A stretch of DNA of 64,000 bases, from assembly GCF_007922615.2 (NCBI RefSeq), contig NZ_CP042301.2, forward strand, positions 4,138,001-4,202,000, in the 5' to 3' direction. Under the pieces are notes generated by a model. The model was not told the DNA's origin and ran no database searches. It worked only from the letters and a program-made list of their open reading frames with translations. This document shows positions 16,637 to 25,580 of the stretch, piece by piece. Position 1 is the stretch's first letter. Each line of letters starts with the position of its first letter. This DNA comes from Nitratireductor mangrovi (GTDB lineage Bacteria > Pseudomonadota > Alphaproteobacteria > Rhizobiales > Rhizobiaceae). Made by a program: the position numbers and the translations under genes.

Positions 16637-17490
16637 GGGCAGGCGGCGGCGAGATACGGCGTTCCGGCCAGGTAAAGGAGGTAACCAGCCTCTCCAACCC
16701 GATCGTTAAGGATATCCGCGCCCTGGCGATGAAGAAATTCCGCGACCAGCAGAATGCCTTCCTCGCCGAGGGGCTGAAGCTGGTGATCGAGGCGCTCGAT
16801 CTCGGCTGGCGTGTGCGCACCATGATTCTGGCCAAATCAGCGCTTGGCAACCGCACTGTCGAGGCCACCGCGGCCCGGGTCTTCGCGGCCGGTGGCTTGG
16901 TGCTGGAAGCGAGCGAGAAGTTGATGGCCTCCATTGCCCGGCGCGACAATCCGCAGATGGTCGCCGGCGTCTTCGAGCAGCGATGGATGCCGCTGGGGAA
17001 GGTATCGCCTTTACGGGGCGACGTGTGGGTGGCGCTCGACCGGGTCCGCGACCCGGGCAATCTCGGCACCATCATTCGCACCGTGGACGCCGTCGGCGCC
17101 AAAGGCGTCATTCTGGTCGGTGACTGCACTGATCCCTTCGGAATCGAGACGGTGCGCGCCACGATGGGGTCTGTTTTCGCCGTTCCGGTGGTGAAGACGA
17201 CGCAGGAGGACTTTCTGGCCTGGCGTGCCGGGTTTGCCGGCCTTGTTGCCGGCACGCATTTGAAGGGCGCGGTCGATTACCGCAGCGTCGATTTCGAAGG
17301 CAAGCCGGTGCTGCTCCTGATGGGTAACGAGCAGCAGGGCCTGCCGGAGACCCTGGCCGCCGCTTGCGACCGGCTTTTGCGTATTCCGCAAGCCGGCCGC
17401 GCCGATTCGCTTAACCTCGCGGTCGCAACAGGCGTCATGCTCTACGAGATTCGTCGCCCGGCACTCACTCTGGAGAAAGACGGCGCATGA
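16633..17490 (+). CDS. SpoU/TrmH family RNA methyltransferase
   Basis: This 285-residue 2'-O-ribose methyltransferase has an N-terminal substrate-binding domain (about 1-105) and a C-terminal knotted SPOUT domain. The knot motifs are R-V-R-D-P-G-N-L-G-T-I-I-R-T, L-M-G-N-E-Q-Q-G-L and S-L-N-L-A-V-A. The target nucleotide is not known. It is joined by ATGA overlaps both to the upstream methyltransferase and to lspA downstream, so the three genes form one tight operon. Confidence 0.9.
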   Translation: MRAGGGEIRRSGQVKEVTSLSNPIVKDIRALAMKKFRDQQNAFLAEGLKLVIEALDLGWRVRTMILAKSALGNRTVEATAARVFAAGGLVLEASEKLMASIARRDNPQMVAGVFEQRWMPLGKVSPLRGDVWVALDRVRDPGNLGTIIRTVDAVGAKGVILVGDCTDPFGIETVRATMGSVFAVPVVKTTQEDFLAWRAGFAGLVAGTHLKGAVDYRSVDFEGKPVLLLMGNEQQGLPETLAAACDRLLRIPQAGRADSLNLAVATGVMLYEIRRPALTLEKDGA

Positions 17491-17954
17491 GGCTGCTCGC
17501 CTGCGTCCTGGTCGCCGCGGCGGGCATCGTCCTTGACCAGTGGATCAAGGGGCTCGTGACGCAAAACATGACGCTGCACGAGCAGATCGACCTGCTGCCG
17601 TTCCTGGCGCTCTTTTATGCGCACAACTACGGCATCGCCTTTTCGCTGTTTTCCTCGCTCGGCGACCTGTCGCTCATCATTATGACGTCCGGTGTGGTGC
17701 TGTTTATCCTCTGGCTGGCCTCGCGCACCGATCAAAGCCAGTTGGCTGCACGGCTGGGCTTTGCGCTCATTGTCGCCGGCGCTCTCGGCAATCTGATCGA
17801 CCGCGTCACGCTCGGCTACGTCGTCGACTACGTGCTGTTCCACACGCCGAACTGGTCCTTCGCTGTGTTCAATCTCGCCGATGCGATGATTACGGTGGGT
17901 GCCGGCCTCGTGCTGCTGGAGGAGTTTTTCGCCTGGCGTCGTCAGCGCGGTTGA
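17487..17954 (+). CDS. lspA: Lipoprotein signal peptidase (signal peptidase II)
   Basis: This membrane aspartyl protease cleaves prolipoprotein signal peptides. The 155 residues contain four transmembrane segments. The catalytic pair is Asp114 (V-V-D-Y) and Asp132 (F-N-L-A-D). The conserved N-L-I-D-R and H-N-Y-G-I-A-F motifs are present. It overlaps the preceding methylase gene by four bases. The nearby L,D-transpeptidase with a lipobox is a possible client, as are other lipoproteins. Confidence 0.95.
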   Translation: MRLLACVLVAAAGIVLDQWIKGLVTQNMTLHEQIDLLPFLALFYAHNYGIAFSLFSSLGDLSLIIMTSGVVLFILWLASRTDQSQLAARLGFALIVAGALGNLIDRVTLGYVVDYVLFHTPNWSFAVFNLADAMITVGAGLVLLEEFFAWRRQRG

Positions 17955-18011
17955 CCTGTTTGCCGCGACCCAGCACAGTCTTCGCCAATCGAACAACGAC
18001 CGGGGAGAGAA

Positions 18012-19007
18012 ATGTCCGACACCTTCCGAGCCATCCTCGTCACGCGTGACGAGGAAAAGAAGCAGTCCGTCTCCGTCAGCGAAATCTCGGAGGCCGACCT
18101 CATGGAGGGCGACGTGACGGTGGCCGTCGAGGCGACGACGGTGAACTACAAGGATGGCCTGGCAATCACCGGTAAAGCGCCGGTGATTCGCCGGTTTCCA
18201 ATGGTCCCAGGCATCGATTTCGCCGGAACCGTGCTCAAATCCGGCCATTCCCGCTGGAAGGAAGGCGACAAGGTCATCCTCAACGGCTGGGGCGTCGGCG
18301 AAACCCATATGGGCGCCTATGCCGCGCGCGCGCGGGTCAACGGCGACTGGCTGGTGGGGTTGCCGGAAAGCATGAGCGTCCAGCAGGCGATGGCAATCGG
18401 CACGGCCGGCTACACCGCGATGTTGTGCGTCATGGCGCTGGAACGACACGGAATCACGCCGGAACGCGGTCCGGTTGTGGTGACGGGTGCGGCAGGAGGC
18501 GTCGGTTCGGTCGCTGTTTCGCTCCTTTCGAGGCTTGGCCATCACGTCATCGCGTCGACCGGCAGAACGTCCGAAGAGACCTATCTGAAGGATCTGGGCG
18601 CGACCGAGATCATTTCGCGGGATGAACTCTCGGGGCCGGCTCGGCCGCTCGGCAAGGAACGCTGGGCCGGCGGGGTCGACGCCGTCGGCAGCCACACGCT
18701 GGCCAACGTCCTGTCGATGACCTCCTATGGCGGCGCGGTCGCCGCTTGCGGGCTGGCCCAGGGCATGGACCTGCCGGCCAGCGTGGCGCCGTTTATCCTG
18801 CGCGGCGTCTCTCTGCTCGGCGTCGATTCGGTCATGGCTCCGCTCGCCTTGCGCGAGGAGGCCTGGCGCCGCCTCGCCGCCGACCTCGACCCGGCGAAGC
18901 TGGCGGCACTTTCGACGACCATCGGCTTCGGCGAGATCATGGAAACGGCGGGGGCCATTGTGGAGGGTCGCGTTCGCGGTCGCGTCGTCGTCGACATGGG
19001 CGCGTGA
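18012..19007 (+). CDS. acuI: MDR-family oxidoreductase, AcuI/YhdH acrylyl-CoA reductase type
   Basis: This zinc-free NADPH-dependent medium-chain reductase has 331 residues. Features of the group are N-Y-K-D-G-L-A near the start, P-G-I-D-F-A-G, G-W-G-V-G-E, and a Rossmann segment [12 protein letters not shown]. AcuI members reduce acrylyl-CoA to propionyl-CoA, for example during 3-hydroxypropionate or DMSP metabolism. GGGGAGAG upstream supports the start at 18012. A 16-bp palindrome follows the stop. Confidence 0.85.
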   Translation: MSDTFRAILVTRDEEKKQSVSVSEISEADLMEGDVTVAVEATTVNYKDGLAITGKAPVIRRFPMVPGIDFAGTVLKSGHSRWKEGDKVILNGWGVGETHMGAYAARARVNGDWLVGLPESMSVQQAMAIGTAGYTAMLCVMALERHGITPERGPVVVTGAAGGVGSVAVSLLSRLGHHVIASTGRTSEETYLKDLGATEIISRDELSGPARPLGKERWAGGVDAVGSHTLANVLSMTSYGGAVAACGLAQGMDLPASVAPFILRGVSLLGVDSVMAPLALREEAWRRLAADLDPAKLAALSTTIGFGEIMETAGAIVEGRVRGRVVVDMGA

Positions 19008-19012
19008 GCGTT

Positions 19013-19028
19013 CGCTAAAATTTTAGCG
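19013..19028. promoter_or_regulatory. 16-bp perfect palindrome CGCTAAAA/TTTTAGCG
   Basis: The palindrome is uninterrupted (no loop) and no T-run follows on either strand. It is therefore more like a protein-binding site than a terminator. It lies 45 bp upstream of the hybrid histidine kinase start and 6 bp after the acuI stop. The binding protein is unknown. Confidence 0.4.
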
Positions 19029-19072
19029 GGCCGCCAAAATCTTCCCTAATCTGTGCCAGCTATGGTCCGGGC

Positions 19073-21358
19073 ATGGAGACGCATCGCGGGCCATCGCAGG
19101 AGATCGCGTTGCGCCGGAGCGCGAGGGATGCACCCGGCGGCCTGGCGCGCGCCTCGTCCACACTCTACCGCACCCACAACCGCTACGGGATTGGGACGCT
19201 TGCGGTTTTGGTTCTGGTGCTGGTCTTTGCATGCCTGTCGTTCATGTACGGGGCGCCTCCGATCGTCAGCTATGGCCTGGCCGCGACCGGGCTGGCAGGG
19301 CTTGGCGTTCTTGCGCTGATGATCGCGGAGGAGCGCCGCATCGAGGCGCAAACGGTCTCCCAAGCCCAGAAAACCCGCGAGGAGATCGAATCTCTCGCCG
19401 ACCGGATGTGGGAGTTGCACGAAAGCGAGGAGCGCTTTCGTGGCCTCATCGACGCGCTCGGCGATCTCGTCGTTCACCGCGACCGCGATGGCCGCATCGT
19501 CTACGCCAACAAGGTCTTTGCCGACATGTTCGGGCGCCAGCCGCGCGACCTCTGCGGACGCACGCTGGACGAGCTTGGCGTCGATGTCGGGATGGTTTCG
19601 GATGCCGCCTTCGCCGAGGGCGAGTGCCTGAGCTCGGCCGATGTGCCGATCGAGACGGCGGAAGGGACACGCTGGTTTTCCTGGATCGAGCTGTCCGTGC
19701 GCGACGATGAAACCGGCACCGTCTCGCACCGCACGATCGCCCGTGACATCACCGCGCGCAAGAAGGCAGAGACCGCCCTGATTGCCGCGCGCGAGCGCGC
19801 CGAATTCGCCAGTCAGGCCAAGTCGCGCTTCCTCGCCACGGTGAGCCATGAAATCCGCACGCCGATGAATGGCATCATGGGCATGGCCAAGTTGCTCGCC
19901 GACACCGACCTGTCGCCCGAGCAACGCACCTATGTCGGTGCCGTGTCGACCTCAGCCAACGCACTGCTGGCGCTCATCGAGGACCTGCTTGATTTCTCCA
20001 AGATCGAGGCGGGCCGGCTCGAACTTGAGCCACAGAAGATGTCGCCTCGCGAACTCGTCGAGAACGTCGTCGAACTGATGGCCGCGCGGGCCTTCGCCAA
20101 GGACATCGGGCTGGGCTGCCATGTCGAACCCGGCGTACCGGCGGTCATTGACGCCGATCCGGGTCGCCTGCGCCAAGTCATGCTCAACCTGATCGGCAAT
20201 GCGGTGAAATTCACCGAGGAGGGTGGTGTCGAGGTGCGCGTTGGAATCAGCCCCGAGGGCGAACCTCCGGTGCTCAAATTCAGCATCACCGACAGCGGTC
20301 CGGGGCTGACGACAGCCGAGATCAGCCGCATTTTCCGCGAGTTCGAGCAGGCCGACGGCACGCCGACGCGCAAGCATGGCGGCGCCGGGCTGGGCCTCGC
20401 CATCTCAAAACGCATTGTCGATGCCATGGGCGGCCGCATCGTGGTCGAAAGCGAGGTCGGCAAAGGCTCGAGCTTCTCTTTCGAAATGCCGTTGCCGGCC
20501 GAAACCGTGTTCTCCCCCGATCGGCCTACCGCGCTGCACGGCATGGGGGTGATGATCGTTTCGGAGAACCTTGTCGAGGCGCAAGCGATGGTCGACACCG
20601 TGCGCGCGCATGGCGGCAGTGCCGTTGTCGCGCGCAGTCCCGCGGATGCCGAACAGATGCTGCGCGGGGAACGCCGCTTCGAGGCCGTGCTTGTCGATGC
20701 AGCGTTCGAGGGCAGCGACGGCGCCGTGCTGTCGCGACTGCGCAACACCGCGCGGGAAGCCTTCGATGCCGTGATCCTGATCGCTCCGACCGATCGGGGG
20801 CGGCTTTTCCAGTACCGCGCGACCGGCTATTCCACCTTCCTCGCACGCCCGGTGCGCGGCGGAACCATGCTGCGCGTCCTGACCCACAGCACGGTCGATC
20901 AGATGCCGCACGCGACCGTCCACCGGCTCGAGATCAAGCGCCCGCGCACCGCCGCCGCGAGGCCGGCCGCCCGGCTTCATGTACTGATCGCGGAGGACAA
21001 CGAAATCAATGCCCTGATGGCGCGTTCGGTGCTCGAAAAGGCCGGCTATTCGGTCCAACATGTGCGCGACGGCAAGTCTGCGGTGGAGGCTGTGCGCAAG
21101 GCCCGCGCCGCCCGTCCCTTCGACATCGTTCTGATGGATCTCCACATGCCGGTCATGGACGGCCTCGACGCGATCGCGCTCATTCGCAAGCACGAAGAAG
21201 AAAAGGGCCATGCGGCGACACCCATCATGGTTCTCTCCGCCGACAGCCAGGAAAAGACCCGCCACGACGTCATCTCGCATGGCGCCAACGGCTTCGTGAC
21301 CAAGCCTCTCGATCCGCATGAGCTTGTTGAGGCGGTGAGGCAGCAGGCGGCCGCCTGA
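19073..21358 (+). CDS. Hybrid sensor histidine kinase (two TM, PAS, HisKA, HATPase, two receiver domains)
   Basis: This inner-membrane sensor of 761 residues has transmembrane helices at about 41-59 and 65-84 with almost no periplasmic loop. A PAS domain lies at about 118-230, then the phospho-accepting His259 in S-H-E-I-R-T-P-M-N-G. An HATPase domain ends with G-A-G-L-G-L-A-I-S-K. Of two receiver domains, the first (about 490-610) looks degenerate, with Arg where the conserved Lys is expected. The second carries the phospho-acceptor Asp689 and Lys744. No cognate regulator is adjacent. The next gene, 91 bp downstream, is an ornithine-lipid type acyltransferase. Confidence 0.9.
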   Translation: METHRGPSQEIALRRSARDAPGGLARASSTLYRTHNRYGIGTLAVLVLVLVFACLSFMYGAPPIVSYGLAATGLAGLGVLALMIAEERRIEAQTVSQAQKTREEIESLADRMWELHESEERFRGLIDALGDLVVHRDRDGRIVYANKVFADMFGRQPRDLCGRTLDELGVDVGMVSDAAFAEGECLSSADVPIETAEGTRWFSWIELSVRDDETGTVSHRTIARDITARKKAETALIAARERAEFASQAKSRFLATVSHEIRTPMNGIMGMAKLLADTDLSPEQRTYVGAVSTSANALLALIEDLLDFSKIEAGRLELEPQKMSPRELVENVVELMAARAFAKDIGLGCHVEPGVPAVIDADPGRLRQVMLNLIGNAVKFTEEGGVEVRVGISPEGEPPVLKFSITDSGPGLTTAEISRIFREFEQADGTPTRKHGGAGLGLAISKRIVDAMGGRIVVESEVGKGSSFSFEMPLPAETVFSPDRPTALHGMGVMIVSENLVEAQAMVDTVRAHGGSAVVARSPADAEQMLRGERRFEAVLVDAAFEGSDGAVLSRLRNTAREAFDAVILIAPTDRGRLFQYRATGYSTFLARPVRGGTMLRVLTHSTVDQMPHATVHRLEIKRPRTAAARPAARLHVLIAEDNEINALMARSVLEKAGYSVQHVRDGKSAVEAVRKARAARPFDIVLMDLHMPVMDGLDAIALIRKHEEEKGHAATPIMVLSADSQEKTRHDVISHGANGFVTKPLDPHELVEAVRQQAAA

Positions 21359-21449
21359 TCACGCCGTGCTTGCGGCGAATCCCCTGTCATCCTATTGTAG
21401 CAGTGGCTTCGTATCTGCCCGAACGGTCTCGCGACGAGGGAGAATCACC

Positions 21450-22334
21450 ATGCCTACGCGCGCGATGGAGAAGGATCTACCTTCGGTTGCCGCGCGCGGT
21501 CTGGGCGCTGTCCCCGGTCCGCAGACCGGACTCGACGGGATTCTCGGACGTATCGGCAAGCTCGAGGTGCGCCTGGCGCGCGACGCCAGCGAGATCGCCG
21601 CCGCGCAGGCGGTCCGCTACAGGGTATTTTACGACGAGCTCGGAGCGCGCGGGCAGGTATCGCAGCATCTGGAGCAGCGCGATTCCGACAGTTTCGACGC
21701 CGTCTGCGATCATTTGCTGGTCTTCGATACCGCACTGCCGATGCCAGAGCACAAGCGTATCGTCGGTACCTATCGGCTGCTGCGCCAGGAGATCGCCAAC
21801 ACCGCCGGCGGCTTTTATTCGACCGACGAGTTCGAACTGGACACGCTCGTTGCCCGCCACGCCGATCGGCGCTTCCTCGAACTCGGACGCTCCTGCGTCC
21901 TGCCGGAATACCGTTCCAAGCGCACCGTCGAACTGCTTTGGCAAGGCATCTGGGCCTACATCCATCACCATCGTGTCGATGTCATGACCGGCTGCGCCTC
22001 GTTTCCCGGTACCGTGCCGGCAGCTCATGCGCGGGCGCTTTCCTACCTGGCCCATAATTGCGGCGCCGAGGGCGAATGGAAGGTGCGCGCAGTCGCCGAG
22101 CGCTACCAGAACATGGACCTCATGCCCAACGAGGCGATCGACAGCCGCACCGCGCTGGCCGAGATGCCGCCGCTTATTAAGGGCTATATGCGCGTCGGCG
22201 CGCGTTTCGGCGACGGCTGCGTGATCGATGACGACTTCTGTACCACCGACGTGCTCGTCGTGCTGCCGGTGGAATGGATCGCCGGGCGCTATGTCAGCTA
22301 TTATGGCGGCGATTCCCAGCGTTTTGCGGCCTGA
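21450..22334 (+). CDS. olsB: OlsB-like N-acyltransferase (ornithine lipid synthesis)
   Basis: This 294-residue GNAT-fold enzyme has R-Y-R-V-F-Y-D-E-L, a central F-E-L-D-T-L, L-E-L-G-R-S-C-V, and Y-R-S-K-R-T-V-E-L-L-W-Q-G-I-W. These are typical of OlsB, which transfers a 3-hydroxyacyl chain from ACP to ornithine to give lyso-ornithine lipid. No olsA partner is in this window. The start at 21450 has GAGGGA upstream. An in-frame start at 21366 is rejected because it lacks one. Confidence 0.82.
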   Translation: MPTRAMEKDLPSVAARGLGAVPGPQTGLDGILGRIGKLEVRLARDASEIAAAQAVRYRVFYDELGARGQVSQHLEQRDSDSFDAVCDHLLVFDTALPMPEHKRIVGTYRLLRQEIANTAGGFYSTDEFELDTLVARHADRRFLELGRSCVLPEYRSKRTVELLWQGIWAYIHHHRVDVMTGCASFPGTVPAAHARALSYLAHNCGAEGEWKVRAVAERYQNMDLMPNEAIDSRTALAEMPPLIKGYMRVGARFGDGCVIDDDFCTTDVLVVLPVEWIAGRYVSYYGGDSQRFAA

Positions 22335-22414
22335 CCGCCTCCTGACACGTTATGGCGGCTGAGTTGACCGCCTTATGGCAGTCGTGCTTGCCGGTTGCGC
22401 AGTTGCGGTTCAGC

Positions 22415-22786
22415 ATGACACCGATGAGCGCGGAGTTCGACTTTGCCGTGGCGCGCATTGAACGCGCTGCGCGTGACTTGCCGGAGATCGAGGCCTCGAC
22501 CTCCTACGGCAATCCTTCGCTGAAGGTGCGCAAAAAGATGCTGTGCCGGGTCAAGGATGCGGACACCGTCGTCATCATGTGCCCGCTCGAAGAAAAGCAA
22601 CTGCTGATCGAGGCCGCCCCCGATATCTACTTCGAGGCGGATCATTATCGCGGTTGGCCGTCGGTGCTCGTGCGCATCCGGCTGATTTCGGAGGAGGAAC
22701 TGATCCACCGCCTCGATCGCGCGTGGCGGATGCAAGCGCCGAAGACGCTTGTGAAAAGGCGCGTTTCCGCGGCGGGCTCCGGCTGA
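22415..22786 (+). CDS. MmcQ/YjbR family protein
   Basis: This small soluble protein of about 123 residues has the YjbR-like fold signature. F-D-F-A and a P-E-I-E-A-S-T-S-Y-G-N-P-S-L-K-V stretch come early, then Y-F-E-A-D-H-Y-R-G-W-P and a C-terminal W-R-M-Q-A-P-K-T-L. Some family members bind DNA, but the function is unknown. Start choice is uncertain: 22415, 22424 and 22352 are all in frame and none has a convincing ribosome-binding site. Confidence 0.75.
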   Translation: MTPMSAEFDFAVARIERAARDLPEIEASTSYGNPSLKVRKKMLCRVKDADTVVIMCPLEEKQLLIEAAPDIYFEADHYRGWPSVLVRIRLISEEELIHRLDRAWRMQAPKTLVKRRVSAAGSG

Positions 22787-22898
22787 CCGGCGCCCCTTCA
22801 CGCTTTCGTCAGTTGCCCGCAGGGCGAGATGTGGGAAAGTCGAGGTCTTCTTGAACGCAGCGATGGCCATCCGGTCTTCCAGCAAAACGGAGGAGACA

Positions 22899-23663
22899 AT
22901 GACCTTTTCCCGACGCGAGACGCTCAAGCTGGGTGTTGCCGGCCTTGCCGCCACCACCTTCATGCCATTCCATGGCCGCGCCCAAGGGGCAGGCGACAGC
23001 TACGACACCGAGGGCGGCAAGATCACCATCCATCCGATCGCGCACGCCTCTTTCGTCATGACGGTGCCTGGGCTGGTGATCTACAACGATCCGGTCGGCG
23101 AGGCCGCCGCCTATCAGGGCCATCCGGCGCCGGATTTGGTCCTTGTCACCCATCAGCACGGCGACCACTACAATGTCGACACGCTGAATGCGCTTGTGAC
23201 CGATGGTACGCAGTTGGTGACCAACCCCGCCGTGTTCGACATGCTGCCCGACGGACTGAAGGAGAAGGCGACCTCGATCGGCAATGGCGACAGCGCAACC
23301 GTCGGCGACGTCGGCATCGACGCCATACCGGCCTACAACACTACCGAGGACCGGCTGAAATATCATCCGCAAGGCCGCGACAATGGCTATGTGCTTTCGA
23401 TCGACGGTCGCCGGGTCTACATCGCCGGCGATACGGAAGATATCCCGGAAATGCGCGCGCTGACCGGCATTGACATCGCCTTCGTGCCGATGAACTTGCC
23501 CTTCACGATGGATGTAGAGCAGGCAGCGTCCGCGGTGGCCGAGTTCAAGCCAGCGGTCTGCTATCCGTACCATTATCGCGACAGCGATCCGGAGGCCTTC
23601 GCCAGGCTGGTTCAGGAGTCGGAGGCCGAGACAGAGGTGGTACAGGGCCCCTGGTACTCCTGA
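22899..23663 (+). CDS. Tat-exported metallo-beta-lactamase-fold hydrolase (UlaG-like)
   Basis: This 254-residue protein has a twin-arginine signal peptide (S-R-R-E-T-L-K-L then a hydrophobic stretch and G-R-A-Q-G). It is therefore exported folded to the periplasm. The mature part has the metal motif T-H-Q-H-G-D-H, followed by I-A-G-D-T-E and a late P-Y-H-Y. Domain order matches the UlaG-like L-ascorbate-6-phosphate lactonase superfamily, but the substrate is unknown. GGAGGA four bases upstream fixes the start. Confidence 0.85.
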   Translation: MTFSRRETLKLGVAGLAATTFMPFHGRAQGAGDSYDTEGGKITIHPIAHASFVMTVPGLVIYNDPVGEAAAYQGHPAPDLVLVTHQHGDHYNVDTLNALVTDGTQLVTNPAVFDMLPDGLKEKATSIGNGDSATVGDVGIDAIPAYNTTEDRLKYHPQGRDNGYVLSIDGRRVYIAGDTEDIPEMRALTGIDIAFVPMNLPFTMDVEQAASAVAEFKPAVCYPYHYRDSDPEAFARLVQESEAETEVVQGPWYS

Positions 23664-23732
23664 TCGGCTAAGGAACTTCTCGAAGCCCGGCGCGTGCCGC
23701 ACTGGCGCGACGCCGAAGGGAGGGTAGGTAGG

Positions 23733-23752
23733 TCGCCGATTGCGGTCGGCGA
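23733..23752. terminator. Hairpin between convergent genes
   Basis: TCGCCGA (23733-23739) and TCGGCGA (23746-23752) form a perfect 7-bp stem with a 6-nt loop in the 122-bp gap between two convergent genes. No T-run follows, so termination is only suggested. Confidence 0.35.
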
Positions 23753-23785
23753 AGCGATGCCCTCCGCGGCCGCCGGTTCCGCGTG

Positions 23786-24871
23786 TCATTTCTCCCAGTC
23801 GCTGCCGATCGGGGTCTCTTCCCGCGTTGCCGCTTCTCTCACAAGTCGCAATGCCCGTTCGAGGTCTTCCGCCGATGCAGGCTCGGGTGTTGCTTCCGCC
23901 TTCGGCTCCCGACAAAGAGCGAGGTCAAACGCGACGGGGAAATGATCGGATCCGCGTGGCCGCAGGCGGCGCATTGCGACCAGGCGGAACTCGGCGGAAT
24001 GAAAGAGATGGTCGAGAGGCCAGCGCAGCAGCGGAAGCCGTGCATCGAAAGTCGAAAACACCATGCGACCGATGCGTGGGTCGAGCAACCGGCTCACCCG
24101 GCGGAAGCGCCGGGTCGTGCGAGACCAGGCAACGTCGTTCAGATCGCCGGTTACAATGACCGGCGTCGTCTCTTCCCTCACCCTGAGAGCCACGAGAGCG
24201 GTCTCGCCGTCGCGGCCCTCACTGCCGCGGTGGGGCACTGGTGGCTCGGGGTGGATAGCGTAGAGCCGGAAACACAGGCCGCTCGGTGTTTTCACGGTGG
24301 TGATTACCGACGGGACGCCGTCGGTCAGAAGGCATGCCACCGTGGTTTCGGCGATTTCGAGGCGTGAGGCCAGCAGGATGCCGTAACTGTTGTCCTGCGG
24401 TTTCGAAACCACGTGTCGGTAGCGACGGGTCAGCGGCCGCAGCGCTTCATGCCAGGACTCGTCGATCTCCATGAGCACCAGGATGTCGGGATCGGCCTGT
24501 TCGATTTCCCGGCGGAAGGCTTCGCGCTTCTCGTTCGACATCTTTACATTGGCCGCGACGAGGCGAAAGCGGTCACCGTTGTCGTGTTGCGGATCGAAGC
24601 CGACGGACTGGTTGCGAGCGAGCGGTGTGAATGGCAGGATCAGGCGCGCGTGGGTTAGTGCCGTCGCAATGATCGACAGCAGTATGAGCAACCAGCCGAC
24701 CGTGAATTCGGCGAACAGTGGCGCAGCCGCGAGCAGCGCCAAGGCGAGCCCCAGGAACTGCTGGCGTGGAAAATCACCGACCCGAGCGATGCCGTGCGCC
24801 AGAGGCAGCAAGGGGATCGCGGTGGCGACGAGGAGCAGGACCGTCAGCACGACGTATACCGCGAAGGCCAT
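23786..24871 (-). CDS. Membrane-anchored endonuclease/exonuclease/phosphatase-family protein
   Basis: The protein has 361 residues. Three transmembrane helices lie in the first about 85 residues, and a C-terminal EEP (DNase I-like) domain follows. Active-site motifs visible are N-V-K-M early in the domain, the metal-ligand Glu in L-V-L-M-E-I-D, the Asp/Asn of T-G-D-L-N-D, and the final S-D-H-F-P-V. The substrate could be a nucleic acid or a phosphoester. The start at 24871 has GGGAGG six bases upstream. A 35-residue Glu-rich tail ends the protein. Confidence 0.82.
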   Translation of the reverse strand: MAFAVYVVLTVLLLVATAIPLLPLAHGIARVGDFPRQQFLGLALALLAAAPLFAEFTVGWLLILLSIIATALTHARLILPFTPLARNQSVGFDPQHDNGDRFRLVAANVKMSNEKREAFRREIEQADPDILVLMEIDESWHEALRPLTRRYRHVVSKPQDNSYGILLASRLEIAETTVACLLTDGVPSVITTVKTPSGLCFRLYAIHPEPPVPHRGSEGRDGETALVALRVREETTPVIVTGDLNDVAWSRTTRRFRRVSRLLDPRIGRMVFSTFDARLPLLRWPLDHLFHSAEFRLVAMRRLRPRGSDHFPVAFDLALCREPKAEATPEPASAEDLERALRLVREAATREETPIGSDWEK

Positions 24872-24998
24872 GACGCACCTCCCAGGCAATCACCGAAGTC
24901 GGCATCTCCGGACTTCGACGTTCAGACTCAGCAGTCTTCCGTCCGGAAATCCAGCGCCGCAGCTATCCCAAACGCGCGACAGCCACGTTGGCTGCGTC

Positions 24999-25439
24999 TC
25001 AGAGCTTGCCTGAGATGACATAGCGCAGCGCCCGCGCCACCTCTTGCGGCGTGCGCGCCACTGCGTTGGCCGCCGCGTCGACTTCCTTCAGCGCATGGTC
25101 GAACTCGGGCGGGTGGAGCACGATGATCGGCTTGCCAAGCGCCGCGGCATAGCCGGCGTCGAAGGCGGCGTTCCACTGCCGGTATTTCTCGCCGAAGCAG
25201 ACGACGAGCACGTCGGCCTGCTCCAGTCCGGTTCGCGTTCGAATGGCGTTCAGCAGCGCACCCTTGCGATCGTGCCAGAACTTGTCGTCCTCGGCCCCGA
25301 AGATGTCGACGCCGCAGTCGTCGGACGCGCCGTGGTCGGTCACCGGCCCGTACCACTCGATCTCCAGTCCCTCGCAGGCGTTGATGATGGTGTCTCGCCA
25401 GTCGGTGTGTATTTCTCCCGCAAGATAGACGTTGAGCAT
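24999..25439 (-). CDS. YtoQ family protein
   Basis: This 146-residue soluble protein begins M-L-N-V-Y-L-A-G-E-I-H-T-D-W-R and contains E-W-Y-G-P-V-T-D-H, F-G-A-E-D-D-K-F-W-H-D and R-T-G-L-E-Q-A-D-V-L-V-V. These are hallmarks of YtoQ, which resembles the nucleoside 2-deoxyribosyltransferase fold. Its physiological role is unknown. The start at 25439 has GGTGAG upstream. A 97-residue tail of the same frame further upstream lacks any such site. Confidence 0.82.
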   Translation of the reverse strand: MLNVYLAGEIHTDWRDTIINACEGLEIEWYGPVTDHGASDDCGVDIFGAEDDKFWHDRKGALLNAIRTRTGLEQADVLVVCFGEKYRQWNAAFDAGYAAALGKPIIVLHPPEFDHALKEVDAAANAVARTPQEVARALRYVISGKL

Positions 25440-25580
25440 CGGTTGTCTCACCTTCGGTTCGTGCGATTGATCCGGTTCGGGCGCAACATTAGCTGGCCGC
25501 CCGCCGTGACGAAACCGGTACGTCGGCCGGCTATCCCTCACGTCGACTGAACACAGCCGCCGCGAAGCTCAAAGATTCGG

